From Ceratopteris richardii (lineage: Eukaryota; Streptophyta; Polypodiopsida; Polypodiales; Pteridaceae), in NCBI GenBank assembly GCA_020310875.1, contig CM035413.1, positions 183,623,118-183,687,117 on the forward strand: a DNA stretch of 64,000 nt, given 5' to 3'. Below are positions 54,324 through 64,000 of this stretch, piece after piece (positions within the stretch are counted from its first letter, which is position 1; each line of letters opens with the position of its first letter). Position numbers and translations under genes: made by a program. Under the pieces are notes generated by a model. The model was not told the DNA's origin. It was given only the letters and a program-made list of their open reading frames with translations, and did not search any database.

Positions 54324-55489
54324 ATAATTGGCCTTCTAGGCCCATTTGCAAAGTTAGTTCTCGGTCTAGGATTATAGTTGATACCTTGGTTTGCTGCTGC
54401 TGCCATTACATTTGCTGGTGGCAAAAGTCCTCCTTGTGTCCAGTATGTCGTTGTCGGCATTCCCCTTACTTGGCATTCATGGGCCTCATGCCCAATCTTC
54501 CTGCATAATTGACAAGTCACATTTAGCAGAGGACATTCACTTACTATGTGCCCTTGCTTGTTGCACATGGAGCACCAGAGTCCGTTCTTAATGCCGCCTC
54601 CTTTGAGTTCTTGCAACTCCTGTCTCAGCTGAGCTAGTTCTTCTGCTTGGGCTTCCTCTTCCTTTTGGAGCTTGAGGGCTTCAATCTCTTTTCTCAGCTG
54701 AGCTACAGTAGTCTCCTCCTCTGTGTAGGGCTTATTCCTTTTCAAGCCCTCCAGTTCCCTTCTTAACTGGATCACTGGGTCCTCCAGTTCTGTACCATAT
54801 GATGGTTGGGAAGAAGTTGCACCATACTGGTGCCTTATCTGTTCCAAGCGTGTGGCCGTATTGATGAACTCCTCAACAGAGGCAGTAGGTAGCACTAACT
54901 CCTTTATTTTGCATTGGGTGACCACAGGTAGAGGTTTGGCTAACCACTTCTTGACAAAGAAGTCATGTGGTGGATCCGGTAGTTTAGCCATTAGTGCTTT
55001 GGCCCTGGTCACGAACTCTGGGAACTTTTCTCCTAGACCCAATTTCAAGTTTTCCAACTCTTCTATAATGATCTCAGCCGTGTTGCCATGCTGAAACTGA
55101 GTTTTGAAAGCCTCTTTCATCAAATCCCAAGAGGTAAAGTGATTTTCAGCAAACTGGCTAAACCACTTGTCTGCTAGACCTTCCAATGTGGCGGGGAAGA
55201 GTATCAAGAAAGCATCTTCCCTACCCATTAGACCTCTAGTCTTGCATAATGCAAGAAATCTTCGAATGTGCTCATCTGGGTCCTCATGGGCTAAACCTCT
55301 GAAGGAGGGAAATTTTATGTTTAATCTGGAGAGTAAGGTTTCTAGATCTACCTGTCCTGCCATGCTTCCTACAGATGAATTTGATGAAATTGGACTCGAT
55401 GATCCTCTGACCGTCTTTCTTCTCGTCTGCTTGCACTTGACCCTCAATGTTTGTGACCGGGTCGCGGTCATGAGCTGTTCATAGTCCAC
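54170..55489 (-). CDS. gag: Element F: Gag
   Basis: 439 codons from Met 55489, 110 nt after the 5' LTR. Capsid-like retrotransposon Gag domain (residues about 55-200; FRGLAHEDPDEHIRRFLALC, WFSQFAENHF), a Glu/Leu-rich coiled coil (about 225-300), and two CCHC knuckles (CSMCNKQGHIVSEC and CQLCRKIGHEAHEC). The frame runs on 50 codons past the point where the pol frame opens, ending PDPISN. Two further knuckles lie in the pol frame, so the knuckle array is split between frames. I find no classical slippery heptamer. Gag would form the virus-like particle and bind the RNA. Confidence 0.92.
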   Translation of the reverse strand: MDYEQLMTATRSQTLRVKCKQTRRKTVRGSSSPISSNSSVGSMAGQVDLETLLSRLNIKFPSFRGLAHEDPDEHIRRFLALCKTRGLMGREDAFLILFPATLEGLADKWFSQFAENHFTSWDLMKEAFKTQFQHGNTAEIIIEELENLKLGLGEKFPEFVTRAKALMAKLPDPPHDFFVKKWLAKPLPVVTQCKIKELVLPTASVEEFINTATRLEQIRHQYGATSSQPSYGTELEDPVIQLRRELEGLKRNKPYTEEETTVAQLRKEIEALKLQKEEEAQAEELAQLRQELQELKGGGIKNGLWCSMCNKQGHIVSECPLLNVTCQLCRKIGHEAHECQVRGMPTTTYWTQGGLLPPANVMAAAANQGINYNPRPRTNFANGPRRPIICSDVENADTTNLGALSQKMLLLAGTVQKPGTIIPTDVLRIKLLLPDPISN

Positions 55490-55578
55490 TTAAAATGAGA
55501 CACTTGATAAAAGTATGTACCTGAAATATTGCTCTCCAATGGCAGTATATAGTCTCCTATGCTCAAATCTCCTTGGAA

Positions 55579-55596
55579 GTCCCACCGTGCGTGCCA
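55579..55596 (-). other. Element F: primer-binding site (unassigned tRNA)
   Basis: Minus strand TGGCACGCACGGTGGGAC, 4 nt inside the 5' LTR. It starts with the obligatory TGG. It is not the tRNA-iMet or tRNA-Asp site, and I cannot name the tRNA with confidence. Confidence 0.7.
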
Positions 55597-55600
55597 AATT

Positions 55601-56535
55601 TGTTGGGGGTTCGTGGACAAGAAGGAGTTTGAGGGTTTGTAGGAGAAAAAGGAGATGATGAAAATGGAATAATAGTGAGAACTTCTGCAAAGGGATACTC
55701 CTGGAAACCTTGAATATTGATTATCTTGCAACAATTACAATGACTGAATACAGTCCAATCAATGACTAAATACAACTTCAGAGAATGTCAATCATAGAAG
55801 ACCAATTATCTCAAGTCCTCTGGCAGCGGCCTCTCCTGCACCAATCCTTCACTTGCTTCATGCTTCCCTTGTGCACACCTTGCACTAAGCTTCCACCAAG
55901 CTAAGGAATTGGTATCTCGGCCGCGCACACACAATAGACCTTGGGACTCTTGGAATCCAACCCCGCCTTCTCTGCACACCTTCCTCTTGACACCTCTTGC
56001 ACTCTTCAGTGTCGTCGCACACTGGTGGCTCTTCTTGCTTCCTCTGAGCTCTCTCTTGCTCCTTACTCTCAATGTGTGTCCAAGAATAGCCTTTGTTCTC
56101 TTTTGAATGCGCCGGTCCCGTGACTTCTAACTGCCATGGACTCTTGGGCTTCCTTTGATGTCCCAAGATTCTCTTTTTAGTTGGCGGCCAACGAATTGCT
56201 TCTTTGTCCTGTAGGAACTTTAGACAAAAGAAAAATTTTGATTGGGTGGCCTTATTCCCACATGTGCATACCCAGTCGCTTCACGTACCTTTACTTTTCT
56301 CTCTTTTTATTTTGTCACCTTTGTACCCAAGAGGGGTTCACCTGGACCCTCCACATTACTTAAAAAACACCCTTTTGACCTTAAGAGACTTCATAAAATA
56401 CTTTTGCAATATTGCCAAATGAACAATTAAAGTCTTCTTTTTATGACCATTGAAGGTGCACTACCCGTGCACTTTGACCCTTGACTTTACTTTGATCTTG
56501 ACTTTTCCCGGTTTCGACCTTGCCAGGGCACAACA
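55601..56535 (-). repeat. Element F: 5' LTR (935 bp)
   Basis: Minus strand from TGTTGTGCCCTGGC (56535) to CACGAACCCCCAACA (55601). Uninterrupted, it shows the empty site of G (gctaaggaattgg). The first 100 bp hold several GTCAA repeats (W-box complements). Confidence 0.95.
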
Positions 56536-56540
56536 ATATC

Positions 56541-57022
56541 CAAAAAGGTTCTCTTTTTTGGATCATGACATTTCTCCTTGACAATGGTGATTCCTTCTTG
56601 ATTCCATCTGAAAGATTTGTTGATTAACTCGTGAGTGAATTGAATGGTTTTCCAGGTTCCCACTTTATCCAATACTCGTGCCTCGAGAACTGATATCTTA
56701 TTCGCTACAGGCTGAAGTGTGTTCATCACTTGCGTGCATCTTTGAAAATCTGGCAAATAAATAGGCAGTTTTAGAAATGCCTCTATTCCTGCTTGTGTCC
56801 AGACATCCACCATGCGAGGTAATCCTTGTATGATAGTCTTGAAGTCTTGCGACATAATAGGGAAGTAGTGATCCCTGTCCATAATCTTGATGGTAGCCAT
56901 GAAAATGAGGTCCGACACCGGTTGGTCATCCAAAAACCAATGGCCTCTTGCTTTTGTTATAGATTCTAGTGGAAGAAGTTGAACCTCTTCCTCTTGGTCG
57001 CTTCAGAATTAGTGGATGCCAT
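56541..57022 (-). pseudogene. Element D: ORF-X, N-terminal part
   Basis: From an ATG at 57022 (then a frame change) through FLDDQPVSDLIFMATIKIMDR, VWTQAGIEAFLKLPIYLPDFQR (split here; VWEKAGLDAYF and PKPDF in C) and KEKCHDPKKRTFLD, where F interrupts at 56540. Continues at 38940. The alignment with C runs through the insertion point, which confirms that the two parts are one gene. Unknown function. Confidence 0.83.
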
Positions 57023-57310
57023 CTGCACTCAATATGGAGTATGAGTTAGTGGCCATATAGTATCAGAAATCCTCCTTCATTTGTCTTTCATAAGCTTGAC
57101 ATTGCTCCGAGTGAATGGTGTCATCCCTTCCCCGTGGGTGTAAGAAAGGTAATACCTAGGATGTTTCATATTTTTAGGTATTTTTATGTTTTTGTCTGAA
57201 AGAAAAACAGAAAAGTGAGTTCATAGTCGAAGCGATTATTAATTTTTTAGCAATTTTCTTTAAATTATGTACAAGTGCTCTCCTATTTCCCAAGAGGGAA
57301 ATGTGCTTCA

Positions 57311-58159
57311 CTATCCTGACATAGAAGAATATTGTGCCGAATGCGTGGCCTTGTAATGTGGCCCTATCATGCATACTTTGGATTCTGGTAACTCTAAATG
57401 CGTACAATTCGAATTATTTGGTAGATGCATACAGCTTGCTTTGTCTCTCGGCATCCAAATCTGCTTTATTTTGTTGGGAGAAATCGTGTTCCCAACCCTC
57501 CTGGGGATTGTGATGCTTCTCATCTAGTGCTTCTTCTTTGTCTGCTTTTTGACTCTTGGAATGACAAGTGAATTGTATGTAGACTCCAACTCTGTCTTGT
57601 AGCAGTTCATCTTTTGTTGTCTTGTCTTTAAACCATCCCGATTCTCCTTATGCAATGGTTCATCTTTTCTGATGATTGCCCTTTGAGTACATGACTTGGG
57701 AATCCATATTTGAGTTCGGTTCGACTGGGCGGCTATGATCTTCTTTGGAACCCATATTCTAGCAATTTGTTGGGGACGTCGGTGTCCAAAGTAATTTGTC
57801 TCCTTTTTCAATGGATTGTTCTGATGTTGCTGATGTTTCTGTTGTAGAAGATGTGTAGCTACCTGATCCTTCCTTATCCAAGCTTATTGAGTGTAAGGAA
57901 TGGGGTATGTTCGAATAGGTGCAGACTTGGGATTATGCAGAGAACTAGTGTCTCTTGTGCATGGTTCTTCGCTAAGGCTGTTTTCAGATAGAATGACACT
58001 CTTGTGACTTGCTAGATTAGAAGGTGGTATGTAAGCAGGATTCATTATGTCCTCACATGAAGTACTAGCTGAAGGGGTATTCATAGTGCTAGTGAACATA
58101 CATGCATCATTGTGTTCATTTGAGTGGGTTTTTGGTTCTAAGCTTGTGGCTTTGATTGG
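57311..58159 (-). pseudogene. Element D: IWVPK tail of the pol-like polyprotein
   Basis: In frame with the second protease domain after a TGA at 58160, interrupted by stops at 57884 and 57524. Ser/Thr-rich, then ARIWVPKKI, TQIWIPKSC and KQIWMPRDK, spaced by 20 residues or more, as in C and B. Between 57023 and 57310 there is no clear ORF. Confidence 0.72.
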
Positions 58160-58162
58160 TCA

Positions 58163-58500
58163 TTCGTCTAGCATGCTGAATACTTCACGATGTCCTATCT
58201 TAGCTGAGATGTATCCTAAGGCCAATTGGATAGTCACTTCATATTCGTATGTCCAATATTGACCTGGCACTAAGTCTTCGAGTAAGTCCTGATCATGACA
58301 TACTAAGAACTCATGTTCCATAGTATTGTTTCCAATATGTAGAGGTAAGGTCACTTCACCCATACATTGAGTAATTGTGCTCCCTATTCCTATCAACTGT
58401 GCCTTTGATGGACATAATTCCTCCTTGAGTTTTTGAGTCAATGAAAGTTTGATACAACTTATGGCATCTCCTGTGTCAATGAGAGCATCCACTAAGTGGT
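58163..58500 (-). pseudogene. Element D: second retropepsin-like domain (after integrase)
   Basis: Fused in frame to the integrase C-terminus. Catalytic motif VDALIDTGDAISCIKLS (Asp codon at about 58477), then IGIGSTITQCMGEVTLPL (GLGGVETPCMGEVDLP in C). The second motif reads LVPGQYW instead of LVLGQDW, so Leu to Pro and Asp to Tyr probably disable it. D also carries a complete protease upstream of RT (62863), so one element has two. Confidence 0.85.
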
Positions 58501-60310
58501 ATTCCTTTTTTCCTGCTCCCACATTCAAATATGGTTGTGTCCTTTGTTGACCTAGGTTTTCAGTGGCTCTAAAATTAGCCATTGGGATGAGTTCTTCTCC
58601 TATTCGATATCTCTCATCTCTCTCTCTCATCCACTCTTTTTGTTTCTTGATTCGTTCTAGTGCTTCCTGTCTCGCTTCTTCTCGTATCCTTTCCTCTTTG
58701 ATGCGTCTATTCTTGCCCTTGATTAATCGTGACATTGTTTCTTCAGTCAATGGTTCTAGATATTTTTTCACTCGACACCCACTGATATAGTTTGGTAATA
58801 CTTCTCCATCTAGGGTCGCTAGACTGATGGCTCCACTCGTAGATATACGATTGATGATCAACGGGCCATATCCTCTCTTCTGCAACTTCTTAGCGTGTTG
58901 TTTCAGAGTATATACCAAAACTAAATCTCCTTCCTTCAAATTTTTGTCTTTAATATGAGCATCAAAATATGCCTTTTGTCGCCTTTTGGCAGCATAAATC
59001 CCTGCTACAGCTTGTAACCTAGTTTCATGAAGCTTCTCTATTTGATCCAATTGAGCTGATAGTTCATGACCAGTCCACTCATAAGTTGTTGCTACTCTGA
59101 GAGTGGGTATTAAGAAATCAATTGGCAAAATAGCATTTTGTCCATACACTAAGTTAAAAGGAGTAGTTCCTATGGCTGTTTTGTAGGCTACTCGAAATGC
59201 CCATAAAGCGTGATGTAATTGTTTATCCCAATCAGATCTACCAGTGTTCACAATTTTAGTGAGAACTGTGCACAAGATTTTATTGGAACTTTCGGCTTGT
59301 CCATTAGCTTGTGGGTGATAAGGGGCTGATTTCTTATGAATTACCAAAAATTCATTCAGTAAGGCTTCTATCACTTCATTCACAAAATGCGTACCTCTAT
59401 CACTCACAATTTCTATCGGTACTTCAAATCTAGTGAAAACGTTCTCAAAGAGAAACTTGGCCGTAGTTCTTGCGTCATTTTTCTTGGTTGCTTTGGCTTC
59501 AACCCATTTGGTCAGATAGTCTGTGGCTACAATTATATATTCGTCATGGGATCCTTTAGCTGGGGGGCTAATAGGTCCTATGAAGTCTATTCCCCATTTA
59601 GTAAAAGCTCTGGCACTCATCATGGGCTTCAGAGGCATTTCATCTCTTCTAATTGGATATTTTGTTCGTTGACATGTATCACATCTTTGCACATATATTG
59701 CTGCATCTTGATGTAGAGTTGGCCACCACATTCCAGCAAAGAGAATCATTTTTGCTGTCTTATCTGAAGAGAAATGTCCTCCTGCAGCTCCTGTATGTGC
59801 CATCTCTAAAACAGCAAGATATTCATCTTCATGAATGCACATTCGCAAATGATTATCTCTTCCTCGTTTGAAGAGTTGTTTTCCAATAAGAGCATAGTCC
59901 TTACTTTGTTCTACCAGTGTTCGTTTTCTTGCTAGAGTGGCTTCTTCTGGGTGCTCTTGGGTCTTTAAGAACTTCACCAGAGGCATGCTCCATCTTGGTG
60001 CTATAGTGGAATAGCATAGAGTGGAGTTCTCTTCTGGATTCCGTTCTTGACAGGTTGGGCAGGCTGATACATAGTTATGCGCATCCCTCTGCATGGTTGG
60101 CAATATATGCCCAATCTCCTCAGTGTTTGCCATGTTCCGTTTGCATTTAGATGCGTTTTCCATTGATTTACATGTGCTTTCTGAAGCCACATTTCCTGTT
60201 CCTCTTCTTCTACGCATCTTGGTGATACAAGCTTCCAGCAATGATATGAAGGTTTTTAGTCTTCCATAGGTCTTGAGTTCGGTTTGGTGTAATCCCATCT
60301 TTAGGTCCAT
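58501..60310 (-). pseudogene. pol: Element D: integrase with two HHCC modules
   Basis: Module 1 (about 60174-60050): AHVNQWKTH and later ACPTC, with His-x6-His and His-x30-Cys-x2-Cys once a single-base deletion near 60106 is allowed for. Module 2 (59797-59672): AHTGAAGGH and RCDTCQ, the same spacing. Core: GIDFIGP (Asp at 59587), SDRGTHF (59401), GQAESSNK (59293), DD35E. C-terminal domain LVLVYTLKQHAKKLQKR and a charged helix follow. Module 1 sits directly after RNase H; the linker between the modules contains WSMPLVKFLKTQ and QLFKRG, as usually seen just before one HHCC finger. Frame lesions near 60215 and 60106. Confidence 0.83.
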
Positions 60311-60962
60311 GCGTGAGTATGGGGATCAATTTTTCTGCCCATTGGGGACATACTTTGAGGTTGAACAGGTACGTGTATGGGAGATCATCCGGTACTCCTA
60401 TGGGTGGTTCTCCATGTGTCATTCTTGATAGGTGATCCGCTCTTATGTGGGTATTTCCTTTCTTGACTACTACTTCAAAATCAAATTCCATCAACAATAG
60501 AAACCATCGTACTAGTCGTCCTGTATTACAAGGCTTATTGACTAAGTACAGTAGGGCTTGATGATCAATGAAGAATTTGAGTTTGTTTGCCAATAAGTAG
60601 TGCCGAAACTTCTTTACTGCATACACCATTCCTAGGCCTTCTCTTTCAGTCATGGTATAATTGCGTTCTGCTTGGTTCAATTGTCTACTGGCATAGGCTA
60701 TAGGGTGATCTAAATTTCCTGCATCTGCGGGTTGAGCTAATATGCAACCAATGGCAAACTTGGAAGCATCCACGTGAATATGAAATGGCTTATTCCAATT
60801 GGGTACTCGAAGGATTGGTGCTGAACTCAATCGACTCTTTAATTCATTAAAAGCCTTTTCACATTCTTCAGTCCAGTTAAACTGAGTCAATAAGGCATAA
60901 AGAGGTCTAGCAATTATGGCATACATATGTATAAACCTTTGGTAGTATCCGCAATGTCCCAT
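60210..60962 (-). pseudogene. pol: Element D: RNase H domain
   Basis: Continues RT after a TAA at 60969 (probably a former CAA). FHIHVDASKFAIGCILAQP (first Asp), AERNYTMTEREGLGMVYAV (Glu), FFIDHQALLYLVNK (Asp) and GNTHIRADHLSRM (His, Asp) are the usual gypsy RNase H sites. No additional archaeal-type RNase H is seen, which argues against the Tat/Ogre group. Confidence 0.87.
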
Positions 60963-60968
60963 AAATGC

Positions 60969-62123
60969 TTAGACTTCTTTAGCAGTCTTTGGTCTCGGTA
61001 AATCCAGAATTACTTTGATTTTGTCTTCACCAGTTGAAATTCCATTTTTAGAGACAATATGTCCTAATATCTTTCCTTGTCGAACCATGAAGACACACTT
61101 TTCTGGATTGAGGCATACTCTATATTGTCGACATTTGGCAAAGATCTTTTCTAGTTCAGGGATATGCTCTGATCGTATAGCTAAATAAGTACATAAATCA
61201 TCCACGTATACCTCCATACTCTTTCTCAGGAACTCTTTGAATACATGGCACATCAATCTTTGGAAAGTGGTTGGGGCATTGGTTAGGCCGAAAGGCATAA
61301 CCCTAAAGGTGTATACTCCCCATTCAGTTGCAAAGGCTGTTTTATGTTGGTCTTCAGGAGCAGTGGCTACCTGATTATATCCTGAAAAGCCGTCCAAAAA
61401 ACTATACACTTCCTTCCCTGCCACTCTCTCCAAAAGATGATCCGTGATGGGTAATGGATAATTGTCTCTTATGGTAGCGGCATTAACTTTTTTCAGATTT
61501 ATGCATAGTCTTAACTTCCCATTCTTTTTCAGTACAACCACCAAAGGTGATACCCATTCCGTGTGTTCGATCTCATATATGAATCCAGCATCTAACAACT
61601 TATCTATCTCTTCCTTTATCTTTGCTGAGTACACATCATTATATGTATATGGTCTTTGTTTAGAAGGTTTGGCTTCGGATGTCATAGGGATTCTATGAGC
61701 ACATATAGATGGATCTACTCCTTTCAAGTCCTTATAGGTCCAGGCAAAGACATCCCGGTATTCCCTTATGAGGTGTATTAACTCTTGTTCTTCCTCCATT
61801 GAGACATCCTGTCCTATGAAAGTACATCGCTCCTCTCCTTCCTCTAATGTTACTACTATCTTCTTGGTTTGCTCTTTGTTGTCATATGCTATTCCCGGCT
61901 GTGCTTCTTGTTTTGGCATTTGAATAGCAATTCTTCTCTCTTCTATTTCATATTTTTTGAAGTGTGCAGGCACTTCAAATTGGTCTTGAGGCTTGTTTTC
62001 TTCATCAATTTTTGCTTTTTCTAATCCAAGCTCCTCTTCCTGTGTTGGTTCTTGATTTATTTCATTAGTTATGACACTTATTTCTTGAGTTTCATTTTCT
62101 GTTTCCATGTGTTCTTGCTCCAT
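60969..62123 (-). pseudogene. pol: Element D: reverse transcriptase
   Basis: Frame of 384 codons. N-terminal 100 residues are acidic and not part of RT. RT core: HTEWVSPLVVV, LRLCINLKKVNAAT, YSFLDGFSGYNQ, MPFGLTNAPTTFQRL, EVYVDDLCTY (catalytic YVDD, residues 306-309), ILGHIVSKNGIST. Catalytic residues are intact. It lies one frame off the protease ORF upstream (junction near 62150), and ends at a TAA within the motif normally reading Q-x-F-x-G. Confidence 0.9.
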
Positions 62124-62158
62124 TTCAATGCTCTCATAGTCTTCATTCCATTCCTTTT

Positions 62159-63601
62159 CTATGACTTCTCCTTCTTCAGCCTCACATATAGACTGACGTC
62201 ATATCCTTCCTCATCAATGCATTGATTCATGGTTATCACTTCTTCGTTTACACACACATCGAGAGTAGCTAAAATCTCCATCCAACCGCGAGGTTCAAAT
62301 TCTTCATCTAAGAATATTTGAGGCATATAGGCTGGATCTTGTACTGATCTAGCAACTCCTTGCTTTTGCTGCCATCCTTTTCTCCTATCCTCCTCTTTTT
62401 CCACAGTTTGGCATATCCATAGATGAGTGTCTTCGTTCATCCATGATTGATCACTTGAACCTATACTATGGATCGACTGATTATCTTCCTCTGTATGAAT
62501 TTGATTCCATCGTAAGGGGGGAACATCTTGATATGTGTATGTGTGGAGATTTATTCTTGTAGTGGTTCCTTCATGCTGTAAATATACTGCGTCTTTTCCC
62601 CAATCTTGCACTACCTTTAATTGTCTCATGAAAGGTCTTCCAAGTATCATTTCATAATTGCTAGGCCTTTCAAACTGACAGATTGCTAAGGTGTGCTCGA
62701 ACTCAACTCCGCAAGTGGTAAAAACTACTCGTTCCAATAATCCCAAGGCTTGTTCAGTGTGTCCATCTACCATTTGTATCTTCATGCATGTTGGTCTTAG
62801 AGCTGGTTTTCCCCATTTTTCCCAAATTTCCTTAGTTGTTATTCCTACTCCAGCTCCTGTATCTAAAATGGCTTTGGTGGTGTAACCCCTGTAGGTAATT
62901 GGAAGGCAAGTATTTCCTTCATCTCCCTCACTAAAATCTCCAACCTTGTCGACTGGGATTTTTACTGTGTTTACTTCATCAGACATCTCCTTCTCTTCCG
63001 CCTTGATCTCCAATTGACTGGTTAATTTCTCCTTCAAATGTGGTTTGATCTTCAAAAGTTCTTCCAATGTTAGGGTACAAGGGATTTTTACCTTTCTAAG
63101 GTGTTGTATGATATCCGATGTTTGGACTGATGGGTTCCGTTCTTTTTTCCTTATTGAGGGAATGCAATACATTTCTGAATTATGTTCATACTCTCCTGTG
63201 TAATTTGGCAAAGCCTTTACACTATCATTTTCTTCGTTACTTGGATCAATTGGTAATATTTCTTTTGAATTTAATTCAGGTATTGAATCCTCTATTCCAT
63301 CTTCTACTTCTAGCTCTTCAAAGGGTGGATCTATTCCTTCTACTTTCTTCCACCTGTCTTCTTGGACTCTTGCCCACAAATGTTTAGGCCATTCTCCTTC
63401 TACTTCGGGAACAATGGATCCATCCCTTTTATCCTCACAATAATTTCCATCATGTGCCTTACCTGCTTCGGGTTTCTCGTGATCATTAGCAATGACACAC
63501 TCTTGGAATTCTCTTTCGGAAATTCGTGTATTCGGTAGTGGAACAACAGGTTTTTCTAAGGTCTGTTGAGCGATTTCTATTAATTTTTTGCAGATCTCCA
63601 A
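62159..63601 (-). pseudogene. Element D: Gag end and first protease
   Basis: 480 open codons. The first 230 are acidic and unrecognised (Gag C-terminus or linker). Retropepsin follows at residues about 235-330: TTKAILDTGAGVGITT (Asp 247, codon 62863) and MILGRPFMRQ (319-326). The last 150 residues are a linker to RT. It continues upstream, past a TGA at 63671 (likely a former CGA), into the Lys/Glu-rich frame 63952-63671. Protease motifs are intact. Confidence 0.85.
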
Positions 63602-63670
63602 CCTCTCTTTCTCTAGGTCACCTCTAGGATATTCTCTTTCATGTTGTTCTATGGTAGGTCCTGCTCTTAT

Positions 63671-63952
63671 TCATGCCTTGTACGCCTGAATCCACATGGC
63701 CAATTCTTCAGGCATGGGATCTGCTAATACTGATCCTACCTCTTCTTTTTTACACTTTCCATTTTTATTTTCTTCTTCAAATTTCTGTTCCTCTTTTATA
63801 TTTTGTTCGCTCTTCTCATTTTCCTTCTTTTGTTGTAATTTCTTTTCCTTTATCCTATCCCTACTGTTCTTCCATCTTTGTGTCCTTTTGCTTACAACAC
63901 TTTTCTCAGGCTCTTCCGAGTCTTCAACTCTCTGAGGTGTGGGTGTGTTCAC
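63671..63952 (-). pseudogene. gag: Element D: Gag fragment at the window edge
   Basis: 93 codons rich in Lys and Glu (RDRIKEKKLQQKKENEK), ending EELAMWIQAYKA and a TGA. In frame with the next ORF. No zinc knuckle or capsid motif is visible; the rest of Gag is beyond 64000. Assigned to Gag by position only. Confidence 0.5.
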
Positions 63953-64000
63953 CTCTCTCTATAGCTTTGATTATTTTCCTCAGTTCTGTCTGGGGTCTCT

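Larger units (their letters stand above)
38941..56535 (-). mobile_element. Element F: complete Ty3/gypsy element with nested G
   Basis: 5' LTR 55601-56535, primer-binding site, gag 55489-54170, pol 54323-49947, Pro-rich ORF-X region, polypurine tract, 3' LTR 38941-45727 (interrupted by G). Without G it is 11.7 kb. LTRs differ by about 7 substitutions and one 2-bp indel in 935 bp. gag and pol are free of stops, so it may have been active recently. Flanked by ATATC. Confidence 0.93.
34984..64000 (-). mobile_element. Element D: Ty3/gypsy element, 5' end beyond the window
   Basis: Continuous minus-strand order: Gag remnant (63952), first protease, RT, RNase H, HHCC module 1, HHCC module 2, integrase core, second retropepsin-like domain, IWVPK tail, ORF-X, 3' UTR, 3' LTR. 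ORF-X is split by element F at 38941-56535, with ATATC on both sides. D is itself inserted in E2 ORF-X. It has many single lesions and is inactive. Confidence 0.88.

Overview
This window is a stack of plant LTR retrotransposons. I see no host gene, tRNA, rRNA or CRISPR array. Both Ty1/copia elements (tRNA-iMet-type primer sites, protease-integrase-RT-RNase H order) and long Ty3/gypsy elements with an extra ORF downstream of pol are present. Together with deep nesting and decayed reading frames this points to a large-genome land plant. I cannot name the species; the main gypsy family does not match a lineage I know closely. Elements are lettered here for reference.

Layout, left part (1-30714): LTR of element N (1-590, minus) abutting a remnant of gypsy A (591-1300, plus); A sits in copia K (1301-2982, minus). 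A foldback repeat (3012-3395) follows, then gypsy B (about 3400-10620, minus; 3' LTR, ORF-X, and the end of pol). Copia H (10621-14130, ending at 19279-19302, plus) carries a complete copia I (14131-19278, minus) inside its 3' LTR, with TSD TTCCA. Next are an unassigned stretch (19303-19890), a copia scrap, LTR J (19932-20879) with a 15-bp array, gypsy C (21046-28342, plus; end of integrase to 3' LTR), and a second N copy (28343-30714).

Right part (30715-64000) is a Russian-doll nest: copia M (30715-31452) was hit by gypsy E1 (LTR at 31453), E1 by E2 (32638), E2 by D (34984), D by F (38941-56535, TSD ATATC), and F by G (39246-45094, TSD CTAAG). D runs off the right edge. F has open gag and pol frames. 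G is a non-coding LTR element with LTRs that look identical except for one GT repeat unit.

Most notable: the A/B/C/D/E family has a second retropepsin-like domain after integrase, followed by a tail with repeated IWVPK-like motifs and a separate ORF-X of about 1,450 codons of unknown function. D also has two tandem HHCC zinc modules before the integrase core. A stem-loop with compensatory base changes lies just upstream of the polypurine tract in A, B, C, D, E1, E2 and in non-coding G. Premature stops are largely CAG/CAA/CGA/TGG to stop, as expected from methylcytosine deamination in silenced repeats.
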